A stretch of DNA of 64,000 nucleotides from Butyricicoccus porcorum. GTDB lineage: Bacteria; Bacillota; Clostridia; Oscillospirales; Butyricicoccaceae. Of this stretch, positions 49,698 through 59,257 are shown piece by piece. Under the pieces are notes generated by a model that ran no database searches, was not told the DNA's origin, and worked only from the letters and a program-made list of their open reading frames with translations. The position numbers and the translations under genes were made by a program. The stretch lies in NCBI RefSeq assembly GCF_002157465.1, contig NZ_NHOC01000008.1, positions 1-64,000 of the forward strand, given 5' to 3'. Numbering within the stretch: the stretch's first letter is position 1; each line of letters opens with the position of its first letter.

Positions 49698-50672
49698 ATG
49701 AATATCCGCTGCACACAGAGCACATACCCGAGTGCATGCTCCGGCGCAACGATTTCCTATTACATCCTGCGCCCGGTCGATGTAGAGCCTCGCGGCATCG
49801 TGCAGATTTCCCACGGCATGTGTGAATATTTCACACGATATACATCCTTTGCAAAATACCTGTGCTCGCTCGGCTTCATTGTCTGCGGCAATGACCATCT
49901 CGGCCATGGTTCTTCCGTCCCCCCCTCCGGCGCACTCGGCTTTTTCGGACAGCACAACGGATGGCGCGTGCTGGTGGATGACATCGCCACACTAAAAGAG
50001 AAAATGCAAAACCGCTGGCCGGAGCTTCCGTATTTCCTGTTCGGGCATTCCATGGGCTCCATGATTGTACGCCTGTATCTCGCACGCTGCACGGACGGTG
50101 ATCTGGATGGCTGCATCCTGAGCGGCTGTCCCGCCCCCAACGCCGCAGCCGGTATCGGCATCCATCTCGCCAATTCCGTCATCCGATCACACGGGCCGAT
50201 GTACCGCAGCAGCATGCTCAACAGCCTGATATTCAAGCATTACACCACACGCATTCAGGACTGCCAGTCTCCGTTTGACTGGCTGACACGCGACCGCGCG
50301 GTTGTCTCCCTGTTTCAGTCGGACGCGAAATGCAACTATATTTTTACCGCCTCCGGCTTCCGCGACCTGTGTTATCTGATGCAGAACAGCAGCCGTCTGA
50401 ACTGCATGCGGGAAACTTCAAACAGCCTTCCGCTGTTGTTTCTTGCGGGCGACGCCGACCCGGTCGGAAGCTACGGCACAGGCGTCAAGCGCCTCGCCTC
50501 CAGCTACCGCGCAGCGGGCTGCCGCAATGTCGATATGATTTTCTACAAAGATGCCCGGCACGAGATTCTGAATGAACTGAACAAGGAAGAGGTATACGGT
50601 GACATCAGCCGCTGGCTCGAAGCTCAGCTGGCACAGCGCGCCGTCGCCGCCGGGCAGATGCAAAACAGCTGA
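49698..50672 (+). CDS. Alpha/beta-hydrolase, monoacylglycerol-lipase-like
   Basis: 324 residues. Lid-type serine hydrolase: ISHGMCEYFTRYTSFAKYL, FGHSMGSMIVRLYLA (nucleophile elbow GHSMG, about 117), FLAGDADPVGSYG (acid) and DARHEILNE (His). No signal peptide, so cytoplasmic. Substrate probably a lysophospholipid or monoacylglycerol ester. Confidence 0.88.
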   Translation: MNIRCTQSTYPSACSGATISYYILRPVDVEPRGIVQISHGMCEYFTRYTSFAKYLCSLGFIVCGNDHLGHGSSVPPSGALGFFGQHNGWRVLVDDIATLKEKMQNRWPELPYFLFGHSMGSMIVRLYLARCTDGDLDGCILSGCPAPNAAAGIGIHLANSVIRSHGPMYRSSMLNSLIFKHYTTRIQDCQSPFDWLTRDRAVVSLFQSDAKCNYIFTASGFRDLCYLMQNSSRLNCMRETSNSLPLLFLAGDADPVGSYGTGVKRLASSYRAAGCRNVDMIFYKDARHEILNELNKEEVYGDISRWLEAQLAQRAVAAGQMQNS

Positions 50673-50700
50673 ACGGCATTTCCCCTCCCTCGAAACGTCA

Positions 50701-50732
50701 AAATACCGCAGGAAATCCTGCGGTATTTTTTA
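50701..50732. terminator. Bidirectional terminator
   Basis: AAATACCGCAGG / CCTGCGGTATTT with 4-nt loop, between the lipase and the convergent phosphatase gene. Confidence 0.9.
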
Positions 50733-50745
50733 TGCAGCCTACTGC

Positions 50746-51903
50746 TTATTTTACTTCAATATTGCGCTGTAAGATGAAAAATTCGCCGCATTCATCGGTA
50801 TATTCACCCACCGGATCAAACCCGTTGCGCTGATAAAATTTTACCGCGCCGGGATTGTGCTTGGCGGGGGTCGCCTGGAGCACCTTTTTCCCCATGCGGC
50901 GGTAGACGCTGACGGCGTTTCCGATCAGCTGCGGGCCAAAACCAAAGCCGCGGAATTTTTCCAGAATGCAGGTTCCGCCCATTTCACCGATCTCCGTGTC
51001 ACGGTTTTCCAGCGTATTGATCGCAATAATACCGCCGATTTCGCGGTCAACCATGCCAAACGAAACTGCATCCGGCGTGACCGACTGGAAGCCGCGCAGC
51101 CGTGCTTCAATCTGCGCGTCGGTATAGGTGTCTTTTCCGTAGGTCGGCCAGTAAATCTGGTGGAACAGGTCCAGCGCCATCGCCTTATCTGCCGCATCGT
51201 CCCAGTTAACCGGGCGGAACCACATCTGCGGCGACGCAGGCACATCCACGCTGTCGCTCCACTTGAGCGAATAAAACGTGGAAAGCTCCTTCGGCAGATG
51301 CGAATTGTCGTTGCGGTATGGGATTTCAATCGATCCGTCGTCGTGGAAAATCATCTTTGCCACGCAGGTATTATCTCCCCAGCCGACCTGCATCATCTCA
51401 TCGTCGCGCAGGCCGAGCGCGCGCGTCAGGATGCCGCGGATGGCAGAACCATGGCTGACAACGACGACCGTTTTGCCGTCCTCATCGCGCGCAATGCGGC
51501 GCATTTCCTCCAGCGCGCGTACACCGGATTCCATGATGGTCTCACCGCCGGGCGCACGGCACAGCCACGGGCGGTTGCACCACGTATCATACAGCTCCGG
51601 CTGAACAACCGGCAGCTCTGCCCATGCCTTGTCCTCCCATTCACCCATGTCAATCTCGCGCAGTGCCTTGCGCTCAATGACCGGGAGCCCATGCGGTTCC
51701 GCGATGGCCAGCGCGGTATGGCGAGCGCGCCACAGGTCACTGGAGTACACCGCATCAATCGGTTCCTTTCGAAATCGCTCGCCGACAACCTTTGCCTGTT
51801 CCAGACCACGTCTGGTCAGCAGGCTGTCATACTGTCCGTGACAGCGGCGGCCGATGTTTCCCTCCGCCTCGGCGTGACGGACGAGATAAATGGTTGTACT
51901 CAT
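50746..51903 (-). CDS. Histidine phosphatase (PGM-like) fused to a GNAT acetyltransferase
   Basis: 385 residues. Residues 1-200 are a phosphoglycerate-mutase-like phosphatase: LVRHAEAEGN (phospho-His), second His in VVVSHGSAIRG. Residues about 225-385 are a GNAT domain with acetyl-CoA loop FRGFGFGPQLIGNAV and AVKFYQRNGF. The fusion suggests linked phosphatase and N-acetyltransferase steps; substrates unknown. ATGA overlap with pyrD upstream. Confidence 0.88.
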   Translation of the reverse strand: MSTTIYLVRHAEAEGNIGRRCHGQYDSLLTRRGLEQAKVVGERFRKEPIDAVYSSDLWRARHTALAIAEPHGLPVIERKALREIDMGEWEDKAWAELPVVQPELYDTWCNRPWLCRAPGGETIMESGVRALEEMRRIARDEDGKTVVVVSHGSAIRGILTRALGLRDDEMMQVGWGDNTCVAKMIFHDDGSIEIPYRNDNSHLPKELSTFYSLKWSDSVDVPASPQMWFRPVNWDDAADKAMALDLFHQIYWPTYGKDTYTDAQIEARLRGFQSVTPDAVSFGMVDREIGGIIAINTLENRDTEIGEMGGTCILEKFRGFGFGPQLIGNAVSVYRRMGKKVLQATPAKHNPGAVKFYQRNGFDPVGEYTDECGEFFILQRNIEVK

Positions 51904-52808
51904 ATCTGCACCGCTCCTGTCAGTTCGGTGACGGATGCAATGCCGTGGTCATCGAGGAACTGCTCCAGCTCATGCAGCGCCTTGACCGGCGCCATCGGGT
52001 CGGCAAAGCATGCAGTGCCGATGGCAACCGCCGAAGCGCCTGCGAGCATCATTTCGACAATATCGCGGCCGGAACGGATGCCGCCCATGCCGATGATCGG
52101 CACGTCGACGGCCTGATGCACCTGATAGACCATGCGAACAGCAACCGGGAATACAGCCGGGCCGGACAGTCCACCCATGATATTGGACAGGATCGGGCGG
52201 CGACTTTCGACATCAATGCGCATGCCGAGCAGCGTATTGATGAGGGACAGCGCATCCGCACCTGCGGAGACTGCCGCGCGGGCAATTTCCGCGATATCCG
52301 TGACATTTGGGGACAGCTTGACAATCAACGGTTTCTTTGCGACCTTTTTCGCCGCAGAAACAACCTCCTCGACCATCTTGGGCTGTGTGCCAAAGGTCAG
52401 TCCACCACACTTGACGTTCGGGCAGGAGATATTCATCTCGATCAAATCCACATCGGCATCGGAAATTTTTTCAACAATTCCAGCGTATTCCTCGACGGAG
52501 GTGCCGGAGACATTTGCAATAATACGCGTATCATACTGGCGCAGGAACGGAATCTGCTCAGCAATAAACCGGTCAACGCCCGGATTTTGCAGACCGACAC
52601 AGTTGAGGATACCCATCGGAGTTTCCGCAATGCGCGGTGCCGGGTTGCCGAGCCGTTCCTCCGGCGTCAGGCCCTTGACACCAATGCCGCCCAGCTCGCC
52701 CAGATCATAAAATTCACCGTACTCGTGACCGAAGCCGAACGTGCCCGACGCGGTCGTGACGGGGTTTTTCAGCTCTACCCCACAGAAATTCACGCGAAGA
52801 TCAGCCAT
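51900..52808 (-). CDS. pyrD: Dihydroorotate dehydrogenase, class 1B catalytic subunit
   Basis: 302 residues from MADLRVNFCGVELKNPVTTA (AAGGAGG upstream). FMN-barrel motifs: SGTFGFGHEY, NCVGLQNPG, EMNISCPNVKCGG (catalytic Cys), LIVKLSPNVTDI, GMGGIRSGRD, GASAVAIGTACF. Makes orotate with NAD+ through PyrK. Coupled to pyrK by a TAATG overlap. Confidence 0.95.
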   Translation of the reverse strand: MADLRVNFCGVELKNPVTTASGTFGFGHEYGEFYDLGELGGIGVKGLTPEERLGNPAPRIAETPMGILNCVGLQNPGVDRFIAEQIPFLRQYDTRIIANVSGTSVEEYAGIVEKISDADVDLIEMNISCPNVKCGGLTFGTQPKMVEEVVSAAKKVAKKPLIVKLSPNVTDIAEIARAAVSAGADALSLINTLLGMRIDVESRRPILSNIMGGLSGPAVFPVAVRMVYQVHQAVDVPIIGMGGIRSGRDIVEMMLAGASAVAIGTACFADPMAPVKALHELEQFLDDHGIASVTELTGAVQI

Positions 52809-53575
52809 TACCACTCCACCTCCTTCGAGTCAAAAACCGGGCCGTCCTTGCAGACATGCCCATAGCGGGTTTCGCCGTCCTTTGCCTTGAGTGCGCAGGC
52901 ACAGACGAGGCAGGCACCGATGCCGCAGCCCATGCGCTCCTCCATTGAGACCTGGCACGGAATGCCGGCCTCCTCCGCGATGGATGCGAGTGCGCGGAGC
53001 ATCGGCTTCGGACCACAACAGCCGACCGATGTGTATTCCTCAATATGTGCCCCCAACACGTCGGATACAAAGCCGTGGATGCCATAGGAGCCGTCATCGG
53101 TTGCGACATAGGTCGTGCCGAGTGCCTGGAAATCCTCCTCCAGAATGACCGCATCGCGATTGCGGAAACCAAGGATCGCGGACGGCTGTGCGCCGTTTGC
53201 GCGTGCCGTCTGCATGGTCAGCAGCATGGGCGGGACACCGATGCCGCCGCCGATAAACACCGGGTGTGCGCCGAGCGCATCCATGTCAAAGCCGTGACCC
53301 TGTGGGCCGAGAATATCGAGCACATCGCCCGCTTTGCGTTCAGACAGCCATTTTGTGCCTTCTCCCTTGACGACAAAGACAATTTTCAGCAGGCCGTCTT
53401 GCGCCTGGCAGATAGAAATCGGGCGGCGCAGCAGGTTCGCTTCCCCGCATGTAATATGAACAAACTGTCCGGGCTGCGCTGCCGCGCTGATGCGCGGCGC
53501 TTCCATCGTCAGCGCGAACATCGTGCTGTTCAGCGCCTGTCGTTCCCGGACGGTACACAGTTCCTGTATGGACAT
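52808..53575 (-). CDS. pyrK: Dihydroorotate dehydrogenase electron-transfer subunit
   Basis: 255 residues from MSIQELCTVRERQALNSTMF. FAD-binding RRPISICQ, NAD-binding FIGGGIGVPPMLLT and GCCGPKPMLRAL, and a C-terminal [2Fe-2S] cluster region MGCGIGACLVCACAL with a later Cys (GHVC). Passes electrons from PyrD to NAD+. AGGAGG before the ATG. Confidence 0.95.
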   Translation of the reverse strand: MSIQELCTVRERQALNSTMFALTMEAPRISAAAQPGQFVHITCGEANLLRRPISICQAQDGLLKIVFVVKGEGTKWLSERKAGDVLDILGPQGHGFDMDALGAHPVFIGGGIGVPPMLLTMQTARANGAQPSAILGFRNRDAVILEEDFQALGTTYVATDDGSYGIHGFVSDVLGAHIEEYTSVGCCGPKPMLRALASIAEEAGIPCQVSMEERMGCGIGACLVCACALKAKDGETRYGHVCKDGPVFDSKEVEW

Positions 53576-53626
53576 AGTCAAAAACCTCCTTGTTGGTCTT
53601 GCTATCATTGTACATGATTTTGAACA

Positions 53627-53658
53627 GAAAAGAAAGATACCGCTGTATAAAACAGCGG
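53627..53658 (-). terminator. Terminator after the Dabb gene
   Basis: CCGCTG / CAGCGG hairpin with a T-rich tract on the minus strand. Confidence 0.75.
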
Positions 53659-53668
53659 CATTCCGATA

Positions 53669-53953
53669 TTATTCTTCAAAATCAATCGCGGCGCGCGTCT
53701 CGCGGATGGATTTGCACAGCTGCGACACCGCGACATGACGCGGATCGTTTTTATAAAGATCCAGATCCTCCAGCGAATCGAACTTCGAGATGAGCACGGC
53801 GTCATAAGCATTCGCCTCGTTGCAGCTGACGCGCACTTGCATGCCGCGAATCTGCGGGATAACACCGTCCAGCGCCTTCAGCCCGTCGAGGAATTTGTGC
53901 ATGTTTTCCTCTTCGCCTGCCTTGAATTTCCACATAACGATGTGTGTAATCAT
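53669..53953 (-). CDS. Dabb-domain (stress-responsive A/B barrel) protein
   Basis: 94 residues. ITHIVMWKFKAGEEENMHKF, then VRVSCNEANAYDAVLISKFD and LDLYKNDPRHVAVSQ: the dimeric alpha-beta barrel (Dabb) pattern. Function not known for most members. Confidence 0.9.
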   Translation of the reverse strand: MITHIVMWKFKAGEEENMHKFLDGLKALDGVIPQIRGMQVRVSCNEANAYDAVLISKFDSLEDLDLYKNDPRHVAVSQLCKSIRETRAAIDFEE

Positions 53954-53997
53954 TTTCTGTCACATCCTTTCCTGCTGCCAGTGTAACACAGACGGCA

Positions 53998-54029
53998 TAA
54001 AAAAAGCAAGACGGCTTGCGCCGTCCTGC
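53998..54029 (-). terminator. Terminator of the Bax-inhibitor-like gene
   Basis: GCAAGACGGC / GCCGTCCTGC with a T7 run on the minus strand, 20 bp past the stop. Confidence 0.88.
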
Positions 54030-54048
54030 CGGAAAACAATTTGTTTTT

Positions 54049-54738
54049 TCAGTCCCGCTTGCCGAACAGACGGATCAGATACAGGAACAGATTGATGAAA
54101 TCCAGATACAGCTGAAGGGCAGAGATAACAGATGCCTTTTGCAGCAGTTCCGGGCTGCTCTGGAATGCCATGTAGTTGCGGCGGATCATCTGCGTATCAT
54201 ACGCGGTAAACGCGACGAAAATCACAACGCCGATGAGACACATGCCGGTTTCCATGCCGGGAATGAACACAGACAGCAGCGCAAGCACGAGCAGTGTAAT
54301 CAATCCGAACAGAAGGACCGGACGAATGCGGGACAGGTCAGTCTTTGTGACCATACCGTACAGTGCCATGACGCCGAAATACAGTGCCGTCATGCCGAAG
54401 ACAAAGACGAGCGATGAGACGGAATAGATGGCGAAGATCGAACTGAATGTCACCGCGTTGAGCAACGCATAGACAAAAAACAGCCCGCGTGCCATTCCAA
54501 TGCTCATTTTATGCAGACGGGCGGACAGATAGATCACGACACCGAGCTCCGCGATCAGCAGGACATACGGCAGGATGCCATTGTAAAGATAATAAATGGC
54601 ACCGGTGAAATAAATTGCCAGCGAAGCAGCAAAGGTCGTCATCAGTCCAAGGAACATCCACCCGAAGGTTTTGGCTGTATAGGATGAAATGGAATCGCTT
54701 TTCACCTGAAAGGTTTGAGGATCATAGCTTGGATTCAT
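54049..54738 (-). CDS. Bax inhibitor-1 / YccA-family membrane protein
   Basis: 229 residues from MNPSYDPQTFQVKSDSISSY (AGGAGG upstream). Seven membrane helices (for example FGWMFLGLMTTFAASLAIYF, YVLLIAELGVVIYLSARL), and the closing FVAFTAYDTQMIRRNY with conserved Asp typical of BI-1 proteins. Likely a pH-sensitive ion leak channel. Confidence 0.93.
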   Translation of the reverse strand: MNPSYDPQTFQVKSDSISSYTAKTFGWMFLGLMTTFAASLAIYFTGAIYYLYNGILPYVLLIAELGVVIYLSARLHKMSIGMARGLFFVYALLNAVTFSSIFAIYSVSSLVFVFGMTALYFGVMALYGMVTKTDLSRIRPVLLFGLITLLVLALLSVFIPGMETGMCLIGVVIFVAFTAYDTQMIRRNYMAFQSSPELLQKASVISALQLYLDFINLFLYLIRLFGKRD

Positions 54739-54747
54739 GAAAAGCAC

Positions 54748-54939
54748 CTCCTGATTTTTATGTATTATACCTCATTTGCTTCAAAATGTACAGAAAGTTC
54801 GTGAAACTATTCTGTATACATTTTGTGAACAACGTATTAAAATAAATAGCGTAAAAGTGTGTCGAATTGTGCCTGGGCAGTGAAATGTCCGTGCGGGTAC
54901 GGGCACAGTTTTTCAAATCCTGAAAAGGGAGTTTACAAA
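54748..54939. other. Divergent promoter gap
   Basis: No gene; the frame opening at 54859 is not coding. Contains GAAAAGGGAG as ribosome site for the ClC gene. Confidence 0.5.
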
Positions 54940-56514
54940 ATGAAAAGAACTCGGGAAATGAAAGCAGGGCAGATGGTCAGCCGGTACAGCTCCCTGCGCA
55001 CACTGCTCGTCTTCGAGGGACTGCTGGTCGGCATCGTTTCGGGTCTGGTCACATCACTGTACCGGTATGTGCTGGATCGCGCAGATGATATCCGCAATGC
55101 GGCCCTTGGGCTGTGCAGCGGGCATCCGCTGCGCATGGCATGTTGGTTTGGCATCCTGATTGTGCTGGCAGTTCTGGTGACCGCGCTGCTGAAATGGGAG
55201 CCGATGATCTCGGGCTCCGGTATCCCGCAGGTGGAAGCAGAGCTGCTGGGCTATATCCGCCCACGCTGGTGGCGGGTCATCCTCGGCAAGATCGCAGCCG
55301 GATTTCTGTGTATCGTCGGCGGACTCTCACTCGGACGCGAAGGCCCATCCATCCAGCTCGGCGGCATGGCAGGCAAAGGTGTTTCCCGCTGGCTGAAGCG
55401 TTTCCGGCTGGAAGAGCATTTCCTCATCACCTGCGGCGCGTCGGCGGGACTTTCCGCCGCATTCAATGCGCCGCTGGCCGGCGTGATGTTCGCACTGGAG
55501 GAAATTCATAAAAACTTTTCCGCGATGGTGCTGCTGTCCTGCATGGCGGCTTCCCTCATTGCGGATTATATCTCAAACGGCATATTCGGCATGGAACCGG
55601 TCTTTTCGTTCCAATTCATCGGCATGATCCCGCTGCACGGGTATGCATATATCGTAATTCTGGGTGTACTGTGCGGCGTGCTCGGCGCGGTGCACAACGC
55701 AGGCATGCTCGGCGCACAGACATTATATAAAAAGCTGGGCTTTCTGCCGCAGGTCTGCCGTATTGCAATTCCGTTTCTCATCGCCGGTGTGCTTGGCTTC
55801 GTCATGCCGGAGCTGTTGGGCGGCGGCCATCATATGGTAGCGATGCTGTACGCGGAGCATCCGAATCTCGGTCTGCTCCTGACCATCATCGTGGCAAAAT
55901 TCCTGTTTACCGCTGTCAGCTTCGGTTCGTCCGCACCGGGTGGCACGCTGGTGCCACTGCTGACGCTCGGCGCGTTCATCGGCGGCGCATATGGCTCTGC
56001 TGTTGTGGACTGGTTCGGCTTTGACCGCGACTTTTCGACGAATCTCGTCATCATTGCAATGGCAGCATTTTTCGCAGCAATTGTCCGCGCACCGGTTACC
56101 GGTATTGTACTGATTTCAGAGCTGACCGGCAGCTTTTCCCATCTGCTGTCGCTGTCCACCGCGGCACTTGTGGCGTATGTGGTCGCGGAAACGCTCGGAA
56201 GCAAACCGTTCTTTGAGAGCTTAACCGAGCGCTTTCTGGAAGGTCAGAAGGGTAAGGTCATTGTCAAGGGCGCAGGCAATAAAAAATCCATTATTACATC
56301 CATCATTGAAGAAGGCAGCGAAGCGGACAACTGCATGATTCAGGATCTCGGTCTGCCGTCCGAATGCCTTGTAGTATCCGTCACGCGCGGCGCAAATGAG
56401 CTGATTCCGCGCGGCAAGCTGCGGCTCAAAGCAGGCGATACGCTGGCGACCATGGTCAGCGAACGTGATCTCGCGGCGATGGAATCCGTGCTCAAACACA
56501 AAACATCTTTTTAG
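54940..56514 (+). CDS. ClC chloride channel/transporter with TrkA-C domain
   Basis: 524 residues. ClC signatures ISGSGIPQVEAEL (GSGIP), GGLSLGREGPSIQLGG (GREGP) and FGSSAPGGTLVPLLTLGAFI (gating GSxxPGG), about ten helices. The external gate Glu of GREGP is present; the position typical of the internal proton Glu was not resolved. C-terminal RCK/TrkA-C domain (about 445-520: LPSECLVVSVTRGANELIPR) may bind a nucleotide ligand. Confidence 0.93.
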   Translation: MKRTREMKAGQMVSRYSSLRTLLVFEGLLVGIVSGLVTSLYRYVLDRADDIRNAALGLCSGHPLRMACWFGILIVLAVLVTALLKWEPMISGSGIPQVEAELLGYIRPRWWRVILGKIAAGFLCIVGGLSLGREGPSIQLGGMAGKGVSRWLKRFRLEEHFLITCGASAGLSAAFNAPLAGVMFALEEIHKNFSAMVLLSCMAASLIADYISNGIFGMEPVFSFQFIGMIPLHGYAYIVILGVLCGVLGAVHNAGMLGAQTLYKKLGFLPQVCRIAIPFLIAGVLGFVMPELLGGGHHMVAMLYAEHPNLGLLLTIIVAKFLFTAVSFGSSAPGGTLVPLLTLGAFIGGAYGSAVVDWFGFDRDFSTNLVIIAMAAFFAAIVRAPVTGIVLISELTGSFSHLLSLSTAALVAYVVAETLGSKPFFESLTERFLEGQKGKVIVKGAGNKKSIITSIIEEGSEADNCMIQDLGLPSECLVVSVTRGANELIPRGKLRLKAGDTLATMVSERDLAAMESVLKHKTSF

Positions 56515-56525
56515 GAGACCTGACC

Positions 56526-57020
56526 ATGCTGGTAACACATGAATTTGGCCCGTGGTACGACACGCAGTCGCGCGTGCTGGTGCTGGGCACCATGCCCTCC
56601 CCCAAATCGCGCGAGGCAGGATTTTATTACGCCCATCCGCAAAACCGTTTCTGGCGCGTGCTGCCGGCACTGTACGGTGAGCCGCCGCTGATCGGTAATA
56701 TCACAGCCCAGCAGGATTTTCTGACCCGGCGGCACATCGCACTGTGGGATGTACTCGCGAGCTGTGAAATTGAGGGCGCATCCGATTCCTCCATCCGCAA
56801 TCCCGTGCCCAACGATATGAATGTAATTTTACGCGCCGCGCCAATCCGGGCGATTTTCGCCACGGGACAAAAGGCAGGCGCACTCTATAAAAAATATTGC
56901 CTGCCGCAGTGCGGTGTACCCGTTCAGGTACTGCCATCCACCTCTCCTGCCAACTGTGCGGTAAAGCTGGATGCCCTGTGCGAGAAATACGCCGTCATCC
57001 GGCAGGCCGCGGAAGCGTAA
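56526..57020 (+). CDS. DNA-deoxyinosine glycosylase-like (UDG superfamily)
   Basis: 164 residues. LGTMPSPKSREAGFYYAHPQ and NRFWRVL, then ASCEIEGASDSSIRNPVPND and VLPSTSPANCAV match family 6 (hypoxanthine-DNA glycosylase) of the UDG superfamily. Repairs deaminated adenine. The ATG follows AGGAGACCTGACC, 12 bp after the ClC stop. Confidence 0.88.
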   Translation: MLVTHEFGPWYDTQSRVLVLGTMPSPKSREAGFYYAHPQNRFWRVLPALYGEPPLIGNITAQQDFLTRRHIALWDVLASCEIEGASDSSIRNPVPNDMNVILRAAPIRAIFATGQKAGALYKKYCLPQCGVPVQVLPSTSPANCAVKLDALCEKYAVIRQAAEA

Positions 57021-57036
57021 AGAGAGGAGACATCAT

Positions 57037-57756
57037 ATGCTTCGCACAATAATCTGGTTTATTTATTTTTTCCTGTATCTCGCGGTTGTATCGCCGGTCT
57101 GGCTGTACTGCAACCACAAGATAAAAAAGGGACAGCGCGCACAGGTTCAGCCTACCATTGAAAAAATGGTGACCAACTGGGCATCGCGCCTGCTGTGGCT
57201 GGCGGGCGGCAAAGTGGAAGTCATTGGAAAGGAAAATATCCCCGACGAGACTGCTGTCTTTGTCTCAAACCACCAGAGTGACTTTGACATTCCGGTTGTA
57301 CTGACTCAGGTCGGCAAGCCGCATGCGCTGATGGCAAAGCAGTCGCTCGCCAAGGTCCCGGGCATTCACGGCTGGATGAATCTGCTCCAGTGCGTATTTC
57401 TCGACCGCGACGACGAGAAACAGGCGGTGCGCGCGCTGATGGACGGCACCAAACTGGTCAAGGCAGGCAATTCTATGACCATCTTCCCGGAGGGCACACG
57501 CAGCAAGGGTGGCCCGGTGAAGGAATTCAAGGGCGGTGCCTTCCGCATTGCGACGAGTGCAAAGGTTCCGATTGTTCCGGTTACGATTGAAGGCACCTAT
57601 CACCTGCTCGAAGAACATGGACGCATCCATCCGGGACAGGTTCGTGTGACCATCCACGAACCGATTCCGACGGCAGGCATGAGCCGCCAGGAGGTGCGCG
57701 AACTGCCAGAGCGCGTGCGCGCACAGATTATTTCAGCGATGACCGAACAGAAATAA
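57037..57756 (+). CDS. plsC: 1-acyl-sn-glycerol-3-phosphate acyltransferase
   Basis: 239 residues from MLRTIIWFIYFFLYLAVVSP (AAGAGAGGAG). N-terminal helix, then PlsC motifs: SNHQSDFD (HX4D), FLDRDD, FPEGTRSKGG, PIVPVTIEGTY. Makes phosphatidic acid. Cotranscribed with the glycosylase. Confidence 0.95.
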   Translation: MLRTIIWFIYFFLYLAVVSPVWLYCNHKIKKGQRAQVQPTIEKMVTNWASRLLWLAGGKVEVIGKENIPDETAVFVSNHQSDFDIPVVLTQVGKPHALMAKQSLAKVPGIHGWMNLLQCVFLDRDDEKQAVRALMDGTKLVKAGNSMTIFPEGTRSKGGPVKEFKGGAFRIATSAKVPIVPVTIEGTYHLLEEHGRIHPGQVRVTIHEPIPTAGMSRQEVRELPERVRAQIISAMTEQK

Positions 57757-57768
57757 TCCCGACAGATA

Positions 57769-57811
57769 AAAAATGTGCGCTTCCGGCTGGAAACGCACAT
57801 TTTCTTTTTTT
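57769..57811. terminator. Bidirectional terminator plsC / SLH protein
   Basis: AAATGTGCG / CGCACATTT with flanking A- and T-tracts. Confidence 0.9.
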
Positions 57812-57815
57812 CAGG

Positions 57816-59105
57816 TTATGCAAGGGCAAGCAGCTGATACAGCATGCAGGCCGCCTGCGCGCGGGTTGCCTCCGCCTGCGGATTGATCCGGACAACATCG
57901 TCCTGCCCCAGATCACCGCTGATAATGCCTTCACGCATCATAGCATCCATCGCAGTCTGTGCCCAATCGGATATCTGATCCGCATCCGGCATTTCCGACG
58001 GTGTGACCGTTTCGACAACATCCTTCTTCATGATCTTGTTCTGATAGCTGTACAGCATGACCGCCAGCTGTTCGCGGGTAATGGTATCATTCGGGCCGAA
58101 TGCACCATAGCCATAGCCGTTGGCAATGCCATTCGACACCGCCCAGCCAATGTAATGATTGTACCAAGAGTTCGGATCGACATCATAGAACATTGCGCTT
58201 GCAGAATATTTGCTGACATCCTGTCCGGATGCCGCCGCAAGCAGCGTAACCGCTTCCGCACGGGTAATGCTGTCCAGCGAACCGAACGTCCAGCTGTTCT
58301 TACCACTGATGAGGCCACGGCGGGTCATGTCATAGACCTTGTCATAGAACCAGTCGTACGGACGCACATCCTTGAACCAGATGGCGCGCACCAGCGTGCT
58401 CTTCTGCTGCTGCCAGTTTTCCGGGCGAATAATGCCGTCCTGCGCAGTCATAGAGATCGTCGCCTTATTTTTGGCAACAAGTGCGCCGTTTTTGCTCACG
58501 TCGTTCGGCGTATAGAAATTACCCGCCTGAATGTACACCGGCCCATCCTGCGCGTAAATCGCGTCATCATAGGCACTGATTGCCGCACCCATGACATTGA
58601 CCTGCGCATCAATGCAGTTGACGCCCGCATCGTTCGCCGATGAAATCGTCATGTTGTCCAGCACAAGTACCGGCCGACAGGTGCGATCCATCGATTCCAC
58701 CCAGATACCGCTCGCATACGGCGAGCCGACCGTCGCCTTTGAAGTGCATCGGATTGTGCCGTCACGGATGGTGACCTTTGGCGCAACCGATCCACCGCCC
58801 GCGATATAGGAAAATCCCGGCGAATTTGTGGTCGATTCATAAATGGTGTGATCGTTCAGATCAATGGTAATGTTGAACGATGCTTCACAGCTGCAAAACA
58901 GCGTGAGCTCCTCGTTGGAAATATCACGCAGGATTTCAATGGTCTGTCCGTCCTGTACTTTCTCCAGCGCTTCCCACAGCGTGGTGTATTGGGTCGTCCC
59001 AATCTGTGCCTGCGGCTCCACTGCAAACGCGCCTGCCGCTGCGGGCAGAAGCAGCGCCGCCGACAAAAACAGGCTCCCCAGCCGTTTTGTTATTTTGTTC
59101 CGCAT
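57816..59105 (-). CDS. Secreted SLH-domain surface protein A
   Basis: 429 residues from MRNKITKRLGSLFLSAALLL (AGGAGG upstream); signal peptide cut after AFA. N-terminal about 30-240: TTLWEALEKVQDGQTIEILR and right-handed beta-helix-like strands. C-terminal three SLH repeats (PYDWFYDKVYDMTRRGLISG, ITRAEAVTLLAAASG; SWYNHYIGWAVSNGIANGYG; ISDWAQTAMDAMMREGIISG), which anchor to pyruvylated wall polymer. Paralogue of the next gene. Confidence 0.9.
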   Translation of the reverse strand: MRNKITKRLGSLFLSAALLLPAAAGAFAVEPQAQIGTTQYTTLWEALEKVQDGQTIEILRDISNEELTLFCSCEASFNITIDLNDHTIYESTTNSPGFSYIAGGGSVAPKVTIRDGTIRCTSKATVGSPYASGIWVESMDRTCRPVLVLDNMTISSANDAGVNCIDAQVNVMGAAISAYDDAIYAQDGPVYIQAGNFYTPNDVSKNGALVAKNKATISMTAQDGIIRPENWQQQKSTLVRAIWFKDVRPYDWFYDKVYDMTRRGLISGKNSWTFGSLDSITRAEAVTLLAAASGQDVSKYSASAMFYDVDPNSWYNHYIGWAVSNGIANGYGYGAFGPNDTITREQLAVMLYSYQNKIMKKDVVETVTPSEMPDADQISDWAQTAMDAMMREGIISGDLGQDDVVRINPQAEATRAQAACMLYQLLALA

Positions 59106-59216
59106 TTTCAAAGATACCTCCTGACATTGTTGTTTTTCATCCCCCACAGGGAATCCTTTCCAATATTGTAACAGATTTTTACCGTTTTGTAAACGTTTTG
59201 TTACCTTTTTGTCAAA

Positions 59217-59247
59217 ACAAAACCGTCGGCCGAGACCGACGGTTTTG
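59217..59247. terminator. Bidirectional terminator between the SLH genes
   Basis: AAACCGTCGG / CCGACGGTTT. Confidence 0.9.
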
Positions 59248-59257
59248 AAATTCCATA